Origin: a virus
IMG/VR virus record: IMGVR_UViG_3300028596_000037
Coordinates: 1-37,150 of that record
Strand: one strand, 5' to 3'
DNA: 37,150 bases
Below, piece by piece: positions 1 through 8,054 of this stretch; positions within the stretch are counted from its first letter, which is position 1; each line of letters starts with the position of its first letter. A model generated the notes under the pieces. The model saw nothing but the letters and a program-made list of their open reading frames with translations. It did not search any database and was not told the origin of the DNA. The position numbers and the translations under genes were made by a program.

Positions 1-30
1 GCTGTAAGGGGGCTCGTTCCCCCTTACAGC
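1..30. terminator. Perfect 12-bp hairpin, probable terminator of the gene left of the window
   Basis: Bases 1-12 (GCTGTAAGGGGG) pair exactly with 19-30 (CCCCCTTACAGC) around a six-base loop. No T tract follows, so it could be a weak or bidirectional terminator. It sits directly before the ribosome site (GAGGT, 36-40) of the helicase at 47. Its shape matches the hairpins at other gene-cluster ends in this window. Confidence 0.6.
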
Positions 31-46
31 TTACCGAGGTTGATGC

Positions 47-1582
47 ATGCGTTCTGTTGCTACAATCAGTGTCGCGCATAACTACATCAGGATCTTCGGG
101 TTCTACGGTGAGTTCCTGGCTACAGTGATCAAGCCTTTCTGTAAAGCTGAGTTAACCAGGTTCGGTTTGCAGGCAATACCAGGAACCCGTAAAAAGATCC
201 GCGTACCTACTCATGTCTTCGCGAAGTCCAACAACGAGAAGACCGAATACCGCATGCCATCGAGCATGCTCAAGGAGTTTTTAGACTTTGCAGAGTACCG
301 GGGCTACAACAAAGCCCGGGTGGTCATGTTGGAAGAACCAGAGATTACTGGTCATGACGTGACCTTCAATATCCAACCCGAGTACCAGACCCCTCGACCA
401 GACCAAAAGGAATGGATCGATTATCAGTTGGGTCCTGGTCCGTTAAAGGTGAACAACCAGAACACGGGTGGTGGTAAGACGTACATGTCGTTGTTCTCTA
501 TGGCTAAGATCTCCAAGCGCACGCTGGTGACCATTCAGCCACGGTATATCACGACGTGGGAAAACGACATTGCCAAGATGATGCAGGTTGAACCTAAGGA
601 CGTGTTGAAGTGGGAGTTCGCAGACTTACCACGGTTGGCTCAACTCTGTCGAGAAGGTACGATCGATCCGAAGATTATCATCCTGCCTACAACGCGCATT
701 ACTGCGTATCTGAAGCAATGTAAACTCGACCCAAGTCTTCCTAGCCTGGATCAGATCATCGCTGATATCAACCCAGGCTTGCGCATCATCGACGAAAGTC
801 ACGAATCGTTCCACGAAGTCTGCATGTCGCTGTTGTACGGCAACCTGCCCAAGTTCTTCCTGCTATCCGCCACCCTCAAGGGTGACGACCCGTTCATGAA
901 TCGGATGTACAAAGCCGTAGCACCTACAAGTGTGTGGCTGAAGGAACCCGATCCAGAAAACTACATCGACATTGTAGCCTGGCTGTACAGCATCAATACC
1001 CGTAAGCATCGGGTATCGACCATGCAGTTCGGTAGCTACAGTGACATCGCCTTTGAGAAGTCAATCCTGCGCAATCCCAAGCTGCTGGACTTCTACTTCG
1101 AGCTTGCTGATGAGATGTACAGGACGTTCTACTTGGATATCAAGGAGGAAGGGACTAAGTGTCTGCTGTTCTTCACCTTGATTGAAATGTGCCAGTACAT
1201 GGTCAAACGGTTCAGGGAGCGATACCCTGGGGAAGACTTCGACTCTTTCTTGGGGACGTTGGATAAGAAGACTCCGACGAAATACCTGGAGCATGAGAAC
1301 TTAGTAACGACACCTGGCAGTACCGGTACGGGGAAAGACATCCCGGGATCCGTGACTTTGCTGTGTTTTCACACTGTGTTCTCCATTCAACGTAACAAAC
1401 AGATCATCGGACGACTGCGACAATTGTTCGGTAAGTTTGGCGGACGGATTACTCCACGGTTCGTCTTTCCTGTTTGTGTCGACATTCCGAAACACGGCGA
1501 ATGCTTCAAGAAACGCAAGCTGGCCTTGGCTGGTAAGCAGAAGACGTGGCGCACAATGCAATCTAACCTCGAGGCGGCGTAA
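47..1582 (+). CDS. SF2 DNA/RNA helicase, UvsW-like
   Basis: A 511-residue ATP-driven helicase of superfamily 2, probably acting in phage replication or recombination (branch migration, as T4 UvsW does). Visible motifs are a Q-like stretch PRPDQ at 116-120, Walker A GGGKT at 141-145, motif II DESH at 249-252, motif III SAT at 274-276 and motif VI QIIGRLRQ at 452-459 with the two arginines. The first ~110 residues form a separate N-terminal domain, as in UvsW-type proteins. The ATG at 47 has GAGGT six bases upstream; the ATG at 43 is in another frame. It is the first gene after a hairpin and is followed by three small genes on the same strand. The SF2 assignment is firm. The exact subtype and role are inferred. 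Confidence 0.9.
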   Translation: MRSVATISVAHNYIRIFGFYGEFLATVIKPFCKAELTRFGLQAIPGTRKKIRVPTHVFAKSNNEKTEYRMPSSMLKEFLDFAEYRGYNKARVVMLEEPEITGHDVTFNIQPEYQTPRPDQKEWIDYQLGPGPLKVNNQNTGGGKTYMSLFSMAKISKRTLVTIQPRYITTWENDIAKMMQVEPKDVLKWEFADLPRLAQLCREGTIDPKIIILPTTRITAYLKQCKLDPSLPSLDQIIADINPGLRIIDESHESFHEVCMSLLYGNLPKFFLLSATLKGDDPFMNRMYKAVAPTSVWLKEPDPENYIDIVAWLYSINTRKHRVSTMQFGSYSDIAFEKSILRNPKLLDFYFELADEMYRTFYLDIKEEGTKCLLFFTLIEMCQYMVKRFRERYPGEDFDSFLGTLDKKTPTKYLEHENLVTTPGSTGTGKDIPGSVTLLCFHTVFSIQRNKQIIGRLRQLFGKFGGRITPRFVFPVCVDIPKHGECFKKRKLALAGKQKTWRTMQSNLEAA

Positions 1583-1665
1583 GCTGCCTCTCTTTCATTC
1601 AGGTTCCTCGCATGAGCATTATTCACCGCTGTCGCAGTTTCGCTCACATACGGGAGGAACGCACC

Positions 1666-2094
1666 ATGGCACAACCAGAAAAACCAACTAAGGGATTTCT
1701 GATCTTGGAGGCTCCTTCACTTCAAAACTTTGATAACGTAGTTGTATCAGTAGTGCGGGATGCACTGGTTGAATTTCTCTTGAACTACGCCGAGCCCGAA
1801 GAGGCAGTCGACGACAGGTGGTACTACGGAGCGCTTAAAGAGTGCCTGTACGACGATGATGGCGAAGTCAAGGTTGCTAATTTCTTATCTGAGGGAGCTT
1901 GGAGATCTTTCTTAAGGGACGAAATAGGCCAATTCAATGACTATTTGCAAGTGATCAAAGTTCAGTTTGAAACGATCATTGATCTCAACCACTACAACAT
2001 CGAGACGCTCTACGAGTCCTACAACTTGAAGACGATCGATGCGATCATCTACCGCAACACCATCGTGTTGGACATCAGAGGAAAGAAGATATGA
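1666..2094 (+). CDS. Small acidic protein of unknown function
   Basis: 142 residues, acidic, with predicted helices in the middle (residues ~25-45 and 80-115) and a short beta-like end (residues ~128-140). I recognise no family. The reading frame is open upstream to an ATG at 1612, but the ATG at 1666 has an excellent ribosome site (GGGAGGA at 1652-1658, seven-base gap), so that start is used. Its stop overlaps the next gene's start (ATGA), so the two are translationally coupled. It is probably co-transcribed with the helicase, but nothing shows a shared function. Confidence 0.75.
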   Translation: MAQPEKPTKGFLILEAPSLQNFDNVVVSVVRDALVEFLLNYAEPEEAVDDRWYYGALKECLYDDDGEVKVANFLSEGAWRSFLRDEIGQFNDYLQVIKVQFETIIDLNHYNIETLYESYNLKTIDAIIYRNTIVLDIRGKKI

Positions 2095-2492
2095 ACGCAA
2101 CCGCTTTCTCCATTAACCATTCGTTCGACCAGCCGGGTTCGATTGGTACTCACTTCGTCCCGACTCCAGGGGTGGAAGAGTGCAGCAACTACTGGCTGGT
2201 TCTGAAAATGTTGGAGCAGCGTATTCGTAACCTGATGACCGAGGAAGGTTTCCAAGACATCTCCCGGCAACTGGCCTACCAATTCCTTACTCCACCCAAC
2301 AACATCGACACGCCTGCCCAAGTCGAGAAGTGGTTGGATGAGCGCGCTACTGAACTGTACTCGGCCTATGCCACGTACGAAGCTTCGCCCAAGTTCCAGG
2401 AAGGGCTGCAAGTCCTGGTGCCGTATAAAGGCAAGCAATTCAGCATCAGCTCTACCACCTCTAAAGGGATCATGGTGCTGATTTATATCTAA
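2091..2492 (+). CDS. Small protein of unknown function
   Basis: 133 residues, no recognised motif. The centre (residues ~35-100) is helical and charged. The last ~20 residues look beta-rich and hydrophobic and end in MVLIYI. Its ATG overlaps the stop of the upstream gene (ATGA), and the next gene starts ten bases after its stop, so it sits in the middle of a three-gene coupled set. Like its neighbours it has a helical body and a hydrophobic beta-like tail. Whether they are distant paralogues cannot be judged by eye. Confidence 0.75.
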   Translation: MNATAFSINHSFDQPGSIGTHFVPTPGVEECSNYWLVLKMLEQRIRNLMTEEGFQDISRQLAYQFLTPPNNIDTPAQVEKWLDERATELYSAYATYEASPKFQEGLQVLVPYKGKQFSISSTTSKGIMVLIYI

Positions 2493-2501
2493 GGGCTAAC
2501 C

Positions 2502-3083
2502 ATGCACAGTTTTATCCTAAAACTGAACGCAGAGACCCGCGAAGAGCTCTATGCCGATATCGGCATAGAGTTTATGGGGTTCATCCTCATTGAGGCTATT
2601 CACAATATCCTCGTCGCAGGCCAACCTGGCGTCTTGGAGATCGAGGACGATCTCACACGTGAACACAAGACCAATGAATCACAGTTCGATGTTTCTGTGG
2701 ATTACCTCATCGACATTGTTCAGGAGTATAACGAAGCAAACGGCATTTTGCTGACTGACGAGTATTACCGCTTCAACTCCGACTACCACGATCAGTTTGC
2801 CACTAAGCTGGCCGACGCTATTGTTTCGATCGAAGAATCTAATGACTTCACCGAGATCATGGCATTGCAACCTACGTTCAGTGATCCCGAAATTGTGAAA
2901 GGCTTTAAGTTCACGGCCTATCATTACCCTGATCGTGTGTTGTTCTTGGTATACCCTGCTTCGAGCGCAGTGCGACAAGCTTCCCTGGCTGACCTGATCT
3001 TTGATCCACCAGGTACCAATGACCAGGAGCTTTCATTGCAACAGCAACTTGATAACTTCATGCGCACGTATAACAGCGATTGA
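2502..3083 (+). CDS. Acidic protein of unknown function, last gene of its cluster
   Basis: 193 residues, strongly acidic, no recognised domain. The N-terminal third contains a hydrophobic helix (residues ~20-40), followed by an Asp/Glu-rich stretch. A likely beta segment with F, Y and V residues lies near 140-155. The ribosome site before the ATG is weak (AAGGG at 2491-2495), so expression may depend on coupling to the gene upstream. A strong intrinsic terminator follows 14 bases after the stop, which ends the cluster that starts with the helicase. Confidence 0.75.
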   Translation: MHSFILKLNAETREELYADIGIEFMGFILIEAIHNILVAGQPGVLEIEDDLTREHKTNESQFDVSVDYLIDIVQEYNEANGILLTDEYYRFNSDYHDQFATKLADAIVSIEESNDFTEIMALQPTFSDPEIVKGFKFTAYHYPDRVLFLVYPASSAVRQASLADLIFDPPGTNDQELSLQQQLDNFMRTYNSD

Positions 3084-3084
3084 G

Positions 3085-3145
3085 CCCTAGATTTCTACTA
3101 ACCTGCCTCCGCAAGGAGGCAGGTTAGTATTAGGGTTTTTTTTTT
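3085..3145 (+). terminator. Intrinsic terminator with GCAA tetraloop
   Basis: A perfect 14-bp stem (3097-3110 with 3115-3128) closes on a GCAA loop, a stable GNRA type. CCCTA at 3085-3089 can extend the pairing with TAGGG at 3131-3135. Ten T residues follow (3136-3145). It ends the plus-strand cluster. The stem can also form in the RNA of the convergent minus-strand gene ending at 3150, but without a T tract on that side. Confidence 0.9.
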
Positions 3146-3149
3146 GCTT

Positions 3150-4454
3150 TTACTTGATAGCAGTCGCCAAGTTCATTCGGCCTGTCTTACTACCAGCGGT
3201 GTGAGCCGCCTTCATTCGACGCAGCATGGACTCAGTAGGCACACGTACTACTTCAGCACTCAGACGGTTGCCGTATTTACCCAAGCCGTTACCCGAGCAC
3301 ATCTGGCAATAGTTACCTTCGGCTGTAGCACAAAGGTCTACCGAACGTACCGTCAGGACTTTACCGATATTGGCTTTAGCCACTTCAGGGGTAATCAGTT
3401 CAGACACACCCTTCTCGTTGATGTAGTACATACCGATCCAACCCTTATGGGTTTGTTCCAGCATGTAAACAATCTCGCCGAGTTTGGTGTTGCAGTCGAT
3501 ATCAGCAATGCGACGACGCCCTACCAGCTTCAGGATGTCTTTAACCTGAGCACCACCCTCACCAGTTGCCATGGAACGGCTGTACGCACCCGCCACAGCG
3601 GTGTTGATGTAGGTAACCAGTTGTTCAGGATCTACACCCTCATCCAGAGAACGCGTCAAGCCTACCCAACCATCACCCGTCGGGTTCGGTTCGATACCGA
3701 AGGCGAGGAACATACGCTTCCGGGCGTTACTGATGAACTTGTCGTTGATGTAGAAATTAGCGCTAGGACCGCTCAGCTGTTCCTTACGGTCCATCTCCAC
3801 CAGCTCTTCGAGCATATTGGTGAAGGCTACTGGATCGTTTACCTTGCCATCGGCTTCCAGTTGCTTGAGGAGTTCTTCCTTACGTTTGAGGATGGTTGGG
3901 CTGAGGGACAGTGTATCCAACCCACCAGGCTTAACGAAGTAAGTCCCCAGGCCTTCCAGGAAGTAGCAGTGGCGGGTAAACTTCATGCAGTCGTCTACCG
4001 AGGCTTTCCCTTCAGGGACTTCTTGTCCTTCTTCCGGGTTATCCACCATCAAGTCTTTCAACAGACCCTGGATCAGATCCTTGGTGAAATCCTGGTTAAC
4101 ATACTGAACTTTGGCACCGAAGACTTCCCAGAACAGAATGATGTTAAACAACATCAGACCAAAGGTAGACCCGACTGCTTTACCCTGGAGGACTGGGTGG
4201 AAGTCTGCAGGGAACTCGTAGAAGTCATCCATCTCGAACAGAGGGCGTTCCACGTCCCCTTCAATGGATACCTTACCCCCATCGATGTTGGTGTAGTACA
4301 TGCCATCTTCTACCCACACCGCATAAGGGATGTTCTTGAACTGACCGCTGGAGTCTTCGTCTTCGAACTGAATCGAGATAATAGACTGCACAGCAGCTTT
4401 CTCGGCGTAACCTTGGTTGGCTAGCCAGTGTTTATAGAAAGTAAGTTTATTCAT
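3150..4454 (-). CDS. RNA polymerase beta' subunit, C-terminal part (multi-subunit phage RNAP)
   Basis: 434 residues matching the catalytic-centre end of bacterial beta'. A bridge-helix-like segment lies at ~280-315 and is followed by all four zinc ligands seen in E. coli beta': C321 (IDCNT, like DDCGT), then C375, C383 and C386 (YCQMCSGNGLG, like VCAHCYGRDLA). Residues 404-421 (RVPTESMLRRMKAAHTAG) resemble the first trigger-loop helix with its histidine, H418. phiKZ-type phages carry two such polymerases in several polypeptides, one packaged in the virion. Its position next to structural genes suggests the virion enzyme (phiKZ gp80-like), but that is inference. It ends 16 residues after the trigger histidine, so the rest of the trigger loop and the C-terminal part of beta' are absent here. 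Its start overlaps the upstream gene by eight bases. Confidence 0.8.
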   Translation of the reverse strand: MNKLTFYKHWLANQGYAEKAAVQSIISIQFEDEDSSGQFKNIPYAVWVEDGMYYTNIDGGKVSIEGDVERPLFEMDDFYEFPADFHPVLQGKAVGSTFGLMLFNIILFWEVFGAKVQYVNQDFTKDLIQGLLKDLMVDNPEEGQEVPEGKASVDDCMKFTRHCYFLEGLGTYFVKPGGLDTLSLSPTILKRKEELLKQLEADGKVNDPVAFTNMLEELVEMDRKEQLSGPSANFYINDKFISNARKRMFLAFGIEPNPTGDGWVGLTRSLDEGVDPEQLVTYINTAVAGAYSRSMATGEGGAQVKDILKLVGRRRIADIDCNTKLGEIVYMLEQTHKGWIGMYYINEKGVSELITPEVAKANIGKVLTVRSVDLCATAEGNYCQMCSGNGLGKYGNRLSAEVVRVPTESMLRRMKAAHTAGSKTGRMNLATAIK

Positions 4455-5412
4455 TCTCGAGTACCAGGTGATTAACCAGTTCCTCGGCCTTGATCAACGC
4501 TAAGTGATTGGTGTACACCTCGTGCACACGACCCAGCAGCTGATCACGAACCTGGTTGTTGTTGAGATCGCTGATCAAATAGATGCCAATCAGCTCACGG
4601 ATGTACTGAATAGGCATGGGGTCTTCAGGATCGTTCTCCAGAAGCCCTACAAGCTCGTCCTGGAAGAAGTTGATGAACGACTCTACCGATCCCCCTAGTT
4701 GACCGTTATTCTTGATGTGGTGGTACGCCAGGGTGTCCTGGATAGTCACCAGGTTACCTTTCACCCGCTTGACGATGTTATCCGGGAGACTAACCGAAAG
4801 GTCTTCACCCGCCAGGTTATTACGGATGGTAGTGAGAGTAACTTCAGACACATCCTGGATCAGCAGCTCGTAAGTGTCCAATGGGACTTCATCACCCACG
4901 TATTTACCGAACACTAACAGGAAGCGATCGACAGGAGGAATGTCCATTGCCTCGAGGCTATCACGCAAACCAATCAGGTCTTCGTAACCATCCATCTCGA
5001 AAAAGAACTGTCCTATCTTACAGAGCTCAGGGAGATATTCCGCTGTGACGTAATCTTCGTCCAACGTAAATCCGATTTTCTTGAGCAAGTTAATTGTATT
5101 GTTAATTAGCTGTTCATAGACAGCTAACTTCTTATTTGGCAGGTCCAAGTTAGGATCCAGTAGGATATCTTGGACAATACCTGGCAGTAACGACTGCGGC
5201 CTACCCATCAAGGTATCCATGTCGATCTCACCAGGTTCCTCGCCGAGCTGATCGGGGTCAGCCAACAAGATTAAATTAAACGCCTCAACTAATACTTTGG
5301 CCTGTGGTTCAGGTATGTTTACTTTGAACTCATCCCAGAGACCACCAATCACGCTGGAAGCGAGATCTTCTCCTTCCTGCATTATTACCGTGTCGTTGGC
5401 TTCAACCAGCAT
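4447..5412 (-). CDS. Unknown acidic protein coupled to the RNA polymerase subunit
   Basis: 321 residues, acidic, leucine-rich and mostly helical by composition. No catalytic motif, cysteine cluster or membrane segment is visible. It is transcribed first, and its end overlaps the beta' gene by eight bases, so the two should be made together. That linkage suggests a polymerase accessory or assembly partner, or a more N-terminal beta' segment that has diverged. No beta' signature (such as NADFDGD) is present in it. The start is the ATG at 5412, with a purine-rich AAAGG site at 5423-5427 on the minus strand. It shares a 40-base divergent gap with the plus-strand gene at 5453. Confidence 0.75.
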   Translation of the reverse strand: MLVEANDTVIMQEGEDLASSVIGGLWDEFKVNIPEPQAKVLVEAFNLILLADPDQLGEEPGEIDMDTLMGRPQSLLPGIVQDILLDPNLDLPNKKLAVYEQLINNTINLLKKIGFTLDEDYVTAEYLPELCKIGQFFFEMDGYEDLIGLRDSLEAMDIPPVDRFLLVFGKYVGDEVPLDTYELLIQDVSEVTLTTIRNNLAGEDLSVSLPDNIVKRVKGNLVTIQDTLAYHHIKNNGQLGGSVESFINFFQDELVGLLENDPEDPMPIQYIRELIGIYLISDLNNNQVRDQLLGRVHEVYTNHLALIKAEELVNHLVLENE

Positions 5413-5452
5413 AATTCATTCTACCTTTGGTTTATAAAGGAACATAGCATTC
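5413..5452. promoter_or_regulatory. 40-bp divergent gap with TTTATAAA palindrome
   Basis: This is the only DNA between the divergent genes starting at 5412 (-) and 5453 (+). It holds the ribosome sites of both genes and the 8-bp palindrome TTTATAAA at 5431-5438. A symmetrical AT core would suit a bidirectional phage promoter. No sigma70 -35/-10 pair with normal spacing is visible. The promoter call is inference. Confidence 0.35.
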
Positions 5453-6238
5453 ATGGCTAACAAACAGCAAAGCATGCAAGCACGTAAAGCCCAACGCCAA
5501 AAGGCTAAAGCCAAGGGTCGTGCTGACAAAGCCAAGGGCGCTCAACGCCCAGCCACCGCACAACCTACTGGCTCCCAGCTCCAGTACCAGATCGCCACCA
5601 AGGGTATCATCGCTACTGCTCGCCGCTATAGAAAAGCCAAGCGTGCGAAAGACGCCCACAATGGCAAAGCACCGACCAACCTGGAAATCCTGCAGAGCCA
5701 GAGCCAGGCCATCGAAATGATGTGCCCAGTCCACGCCGGTATCGAAGTAGCGACCATTCTGGTAGCCGAAGGCAAACTGCAGCTGGAACAGGCTGACTAC
5801 GACGCCATCGCCAAGTTCGACGAAGCCATCGTCAAGATCGCTGAAGACATCCAGGCCCTGCAGATCCTCATCGAAGCCGAACAGACCTTCGAAGACTTCT
5901 GGGAACTGCATGTCGAGTACATCGACAAGCTGGCCGACATGTTCCAGTTCCGTATCCCGGAAATGATGGAAGTCATGCGTCCTCGTTCCCCGGTAATCAA
6001 CCAGTACGTCCAGGAACACACCCTGCCTGAAGAGAACGAAATGCAGTTCTCCATGCGCATCCACCACGAACGCCTCCAGCGCGTTGCGCCGAAGTACCGC
6101 ACCATCGCCCAGCCGGAAGTACCGGAAGATCTGGCGGAAGAAGCGGCTGAAGGCGAATTCATCGAAGCCGGTGAAGTCTCCATGGCTGAACTGCACCCGG
6201 CTACCGAACCCGCTCCTGTGATCAAAGACCTGAACTAA
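5453..6238 (+). CDS. Lys/Ala-rich helical protein, probable virion or assembly protein
   Basis: 261 residues in three parts. The first is a very basic, Lys/Arg/Ala/Gln-rich N-terminus (residues 1-75), likely disordered and able to bind nucleic acid. The second is a helical core (80-165) with little cysteine. The third is an acidic C-terminus from about 225 (Glu/Ala-rich). No family is recognised. Codons are strongly biased to C/G endings, as in the other well-expressed virion-type genes here. It lies 11 bases ahead of the cysteine-containing gene at 6250, and the two are surely co-expressed. A scaffold-like, tail-assembly or DNA-associated role is possible but unproven. Confidence 0.75.
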   Translation: MANKQQSMQARKAQRQKAKAKGRADKAKGAQRPATAQPTGSQLQYQIATKGIIATARRYRKAKRAKDAHNGKAPTNLEILQSQSQAIEMMCPVHAGIEVATILVAEGKLQLEQADYDAIAKFDEAIVKIAEDIQALQILIEAEQTFEDFWELHVEYIDKLADMFQFRIPEMMEVMRPRSPVINQYVQEHTLPEENEMQFSMRIHHERLQRVAPKYRTIAQPEVPEDLAEEAAEGEFIEAGEVSMAELHPATEPAPVIKDLN

Positions 6239-6249
6239 GGAATAAATAG

Positions 6250-8016
6250 ATGGAAGATATCCACCTGCCCAACGAAGACGCCAGCAAGGCTCCAGCCGAA
6301 GAACGTCTGGTTGTCGATGAGCCCAAAGGTATCCCCGTGCAAGAACCTGTCAAGCGCACCGCCAAGGTCAACGAGGTTCACACTCCGGCCAATACCACCA
6401 TGGCCATCCCGGTGCCGCCGCAGGCGACTATCGTTCGTGCCCTGACCGAAAAGGAAAAGAGTGATGGCTTCATCACCATCTTCCTGGGTAACAGCAAAGA
6501 GTCGCACGACCTGGCTAACCAGCTGCTGACCCCATACATCGAACTGCTCACCATCCGTCGTATGGTCGAAGCACAAGATGTGGAACCGTCGGTGCTGGCG
6601 AAGAAGGAAGAAGACTGGGCTCGTTACGTCGAAGAGAACTACCCAGGCAAGACCGTCGAAGAAATGACCGACTACGCAGCTTCGCTGATGGAGTTCAAGT
6701 CGGAACTGCTCGACGAGCTGCGTGTGCGCAGTAACGCTATCCGCGAAGAAGACATCTCCAACGTGTCCAACCGCGGTGTGTCGGGTACTGGTCACCTGAT
6801 CACCGGTGACATCGTCGGTCGTAAGCCTACTCGTTCGGTAGGTAAGGGCATGAAGTCTTCGGAAGTCATGCGTCGTAGCAGCATTGCTGCTGAAGACGGG
6901 GTACTGACCTACGACCTGGAGTTGCGTAACTCCTTCACCAAGATCACCTTCACCCGTCCGAACAAACTCGAGATGGGTAACATCATCAACGACATCCGCG
7001 CAACCATCAAAGGTTTTGTCCGTCAGGTGAACAACAACTCGGGCACCTTGGCCCGTGTTGCGGCAGCTCGAGTGATCTGGTCGTACATCGTCAAGAAGAT
7101 GACCTACTCCAGCGTCAACGACATTGCAGACTTCAGCCAGCTGACTGCGATCATTCGTTGGAGCGACATGGAGCACATCGCCATGGGTCTCCTGCATGCC
7201 TTCTCGCCGAAAAGCGTGAACATGCACCTGCGTTGCTTGTCGCCTAAGTGCGACTGGAACGAGTTCGCCCAGGTTGACCCGGAGCGCATGGTCCACTGCC
7301 GTCACCACCACACCACTGATGCAGAAGCAGCGGTGTATGCGAACATCTTCAACAACAAGGCCACCCTGTCCACCCAGGAAACCTTGGCGTTGATCAAGAA
7401 CGCAAACTTCGGCCTGGATTCTAACCGCGTCTACAACGAGAACAACTCCATCTACATGGAACTGGGCTCGCCGTCGCTGTCGGAAGCTTTCCAGACCTTC
7501 GACTACTTCGTTGGTCAGATCAACCCGAAACTGGGTGAACTGCGCAGCAAGGTCCTGGACCCGGAAGAGTTCGAGACCCAACGCAACATGCTGCTGCAAG
7601 GTGTAGGTGCTTCCGAGTACATGCACTGGATCTCCAACTACGTGTTGGTAGGTGAGCCGGGTAGCGATGAGAAAGACATCGCATTGGAGCGTTCGCAACA
7701 GGACGACCAGAACGATTACAACCAGGGTCTCCTGGACGTGATCAAGGACAGTCCGTTCTTCAACAAGCACTTGACCAAAGCGGTGTTCTCCAAGACGCCG
7801 TTCCTGTCGAAGACTTTCGTTGGTTTGCAGAACTTCGAATGTCCGAAGTGCAAGAAGAACATGGAAGAATTCCACGACAGTCAGCGTGTTCTGGAACGTA
7901 AGTTGGGCTACACCCCAATCGACCCGATCATGAGTTTTTTTATCCATATCCAGCTTCTGATGGTGGTGGACACCACGGAGGCCATGGAAGCACGGGTAGA
8001 AGCCCTCTCCGAATAG
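6250..8016 (+). CDS. Cysteine-motif (possible zinc) protein, zero-frame product of a candidate frameshift pair
   Basis: 588 residues. The N-terminus (1-60) is Pro/Val-rich and linker-like; 60-320 is mostly helical. Possible metal ligands are C329, C334 and C350 followed by HHH at 352-354, and a CPKC pair at 531-534. Such pairs recall the zinc-bearing baseplate-hub assembly proteins of T4-like phages, but the similarity is weak. The frame crosses seven T residues at 7935-7941 (codons AGT TTT TTT) and stops 24 residues later. The -1 frame is open across the same region and runs on to 8486, giving a possible 745-residue fusion. Codon choice after the T run is normal for this genome in the zero frame, so both products may be made. 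The function is unknown. Confidence 0.8.
   Translation: MEDIHLPNEDASKAPAEERLVVDEPKGIPVQEPVKRTAKVNEVHTPANTTMAIPVPPQATIVRALTEKEKSDGFITIFLGNSKESHDLANQLLTPYIELLTIRRMVEAQDVEPSVLAKKEEDWARYVEENYPGKTVEEMTDYAASLMEFKSELLDELRVRSNAIREEDISNVSNRGVSGTGHLITGDIVGRKPTRSVGKGMKSSEVMRRSSIAAEDGVLTYDLELRNSFTKITFTRPNKLEMGNIINDIRATIKGFVRQVNNNSGTLARVAAARVIWSYIVKKMTYSSVNDIADFSQLTAIIRWSDMEHIAMGLLHAFSPKSVNMHLRCLSPKCDWNEFAQVDPERMVHCRHHHTTDAEAAVYANIFNNKATLSTQETLALIKNANFGLDSNRVYNENNSIYMELGSPSLSEAFQTFDYFVGQINPKLGELRSKVLDPEEFETQRNMLLQGVGASEYMHWISNYVLVGEPGSDEKDIALERSQQDDQNDYNQGLLDVIKDSPFFNKHLTKAVFSKTPFLSKTFVGLQNFECPKCKKNMEEFHDSQRVLERKLGYTPIDPIMSFFIHIQLLMVVDTTEAMEARVEALSE
7935..7941 (+). other. Candidate -1 ribosomal frameshift site (T TTT TTT)
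   Basis: Zero-frame codons AGT TTT TTT (7933-7941) contain the canonical X XXY YYZ heptamer with all T. Slipping back one base after F564 continues as Y-P-Y-P-A-S in the frame that ends at 8486. The -1 frame has no stop between here and 8484, a run of 181 codons. A small stem (7963-7967 with 7972-7976) lies 21 bases downstream, farther than the usual stimulator. A one-base error in the T run would look the same. Confidence 0.5.
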
Positions 8017-8054
8017 AGCCAGTCGGCACAGACGGGAAGATCCAGTTCAGTCGG

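Noticed and set aside
1612-1665. Upstream start for the 1666 gene adding 18 residues
   Set aside because: No ribosome site precedes 1612, while GGGAGGA is ideally placed for the ATG at 1666.
3144-4424. Plus-strand open frame of 426 codons opposite the RNA polymerase gene
   Set aside because: The minus strand encodes conserved beta' motifs. The plus frame starts inside the terminator T tract and has no recognisable motif.
6235-7947. Long minus-strand open frame (570 codons) opposite the 6250 gene
   Set aside because: It mirrors the biased codons of the plus-strand gene, lacks a ribosome site and yields a low-complexity Val/His/Asp-rich product. The plus-strand frame shows real domain features.
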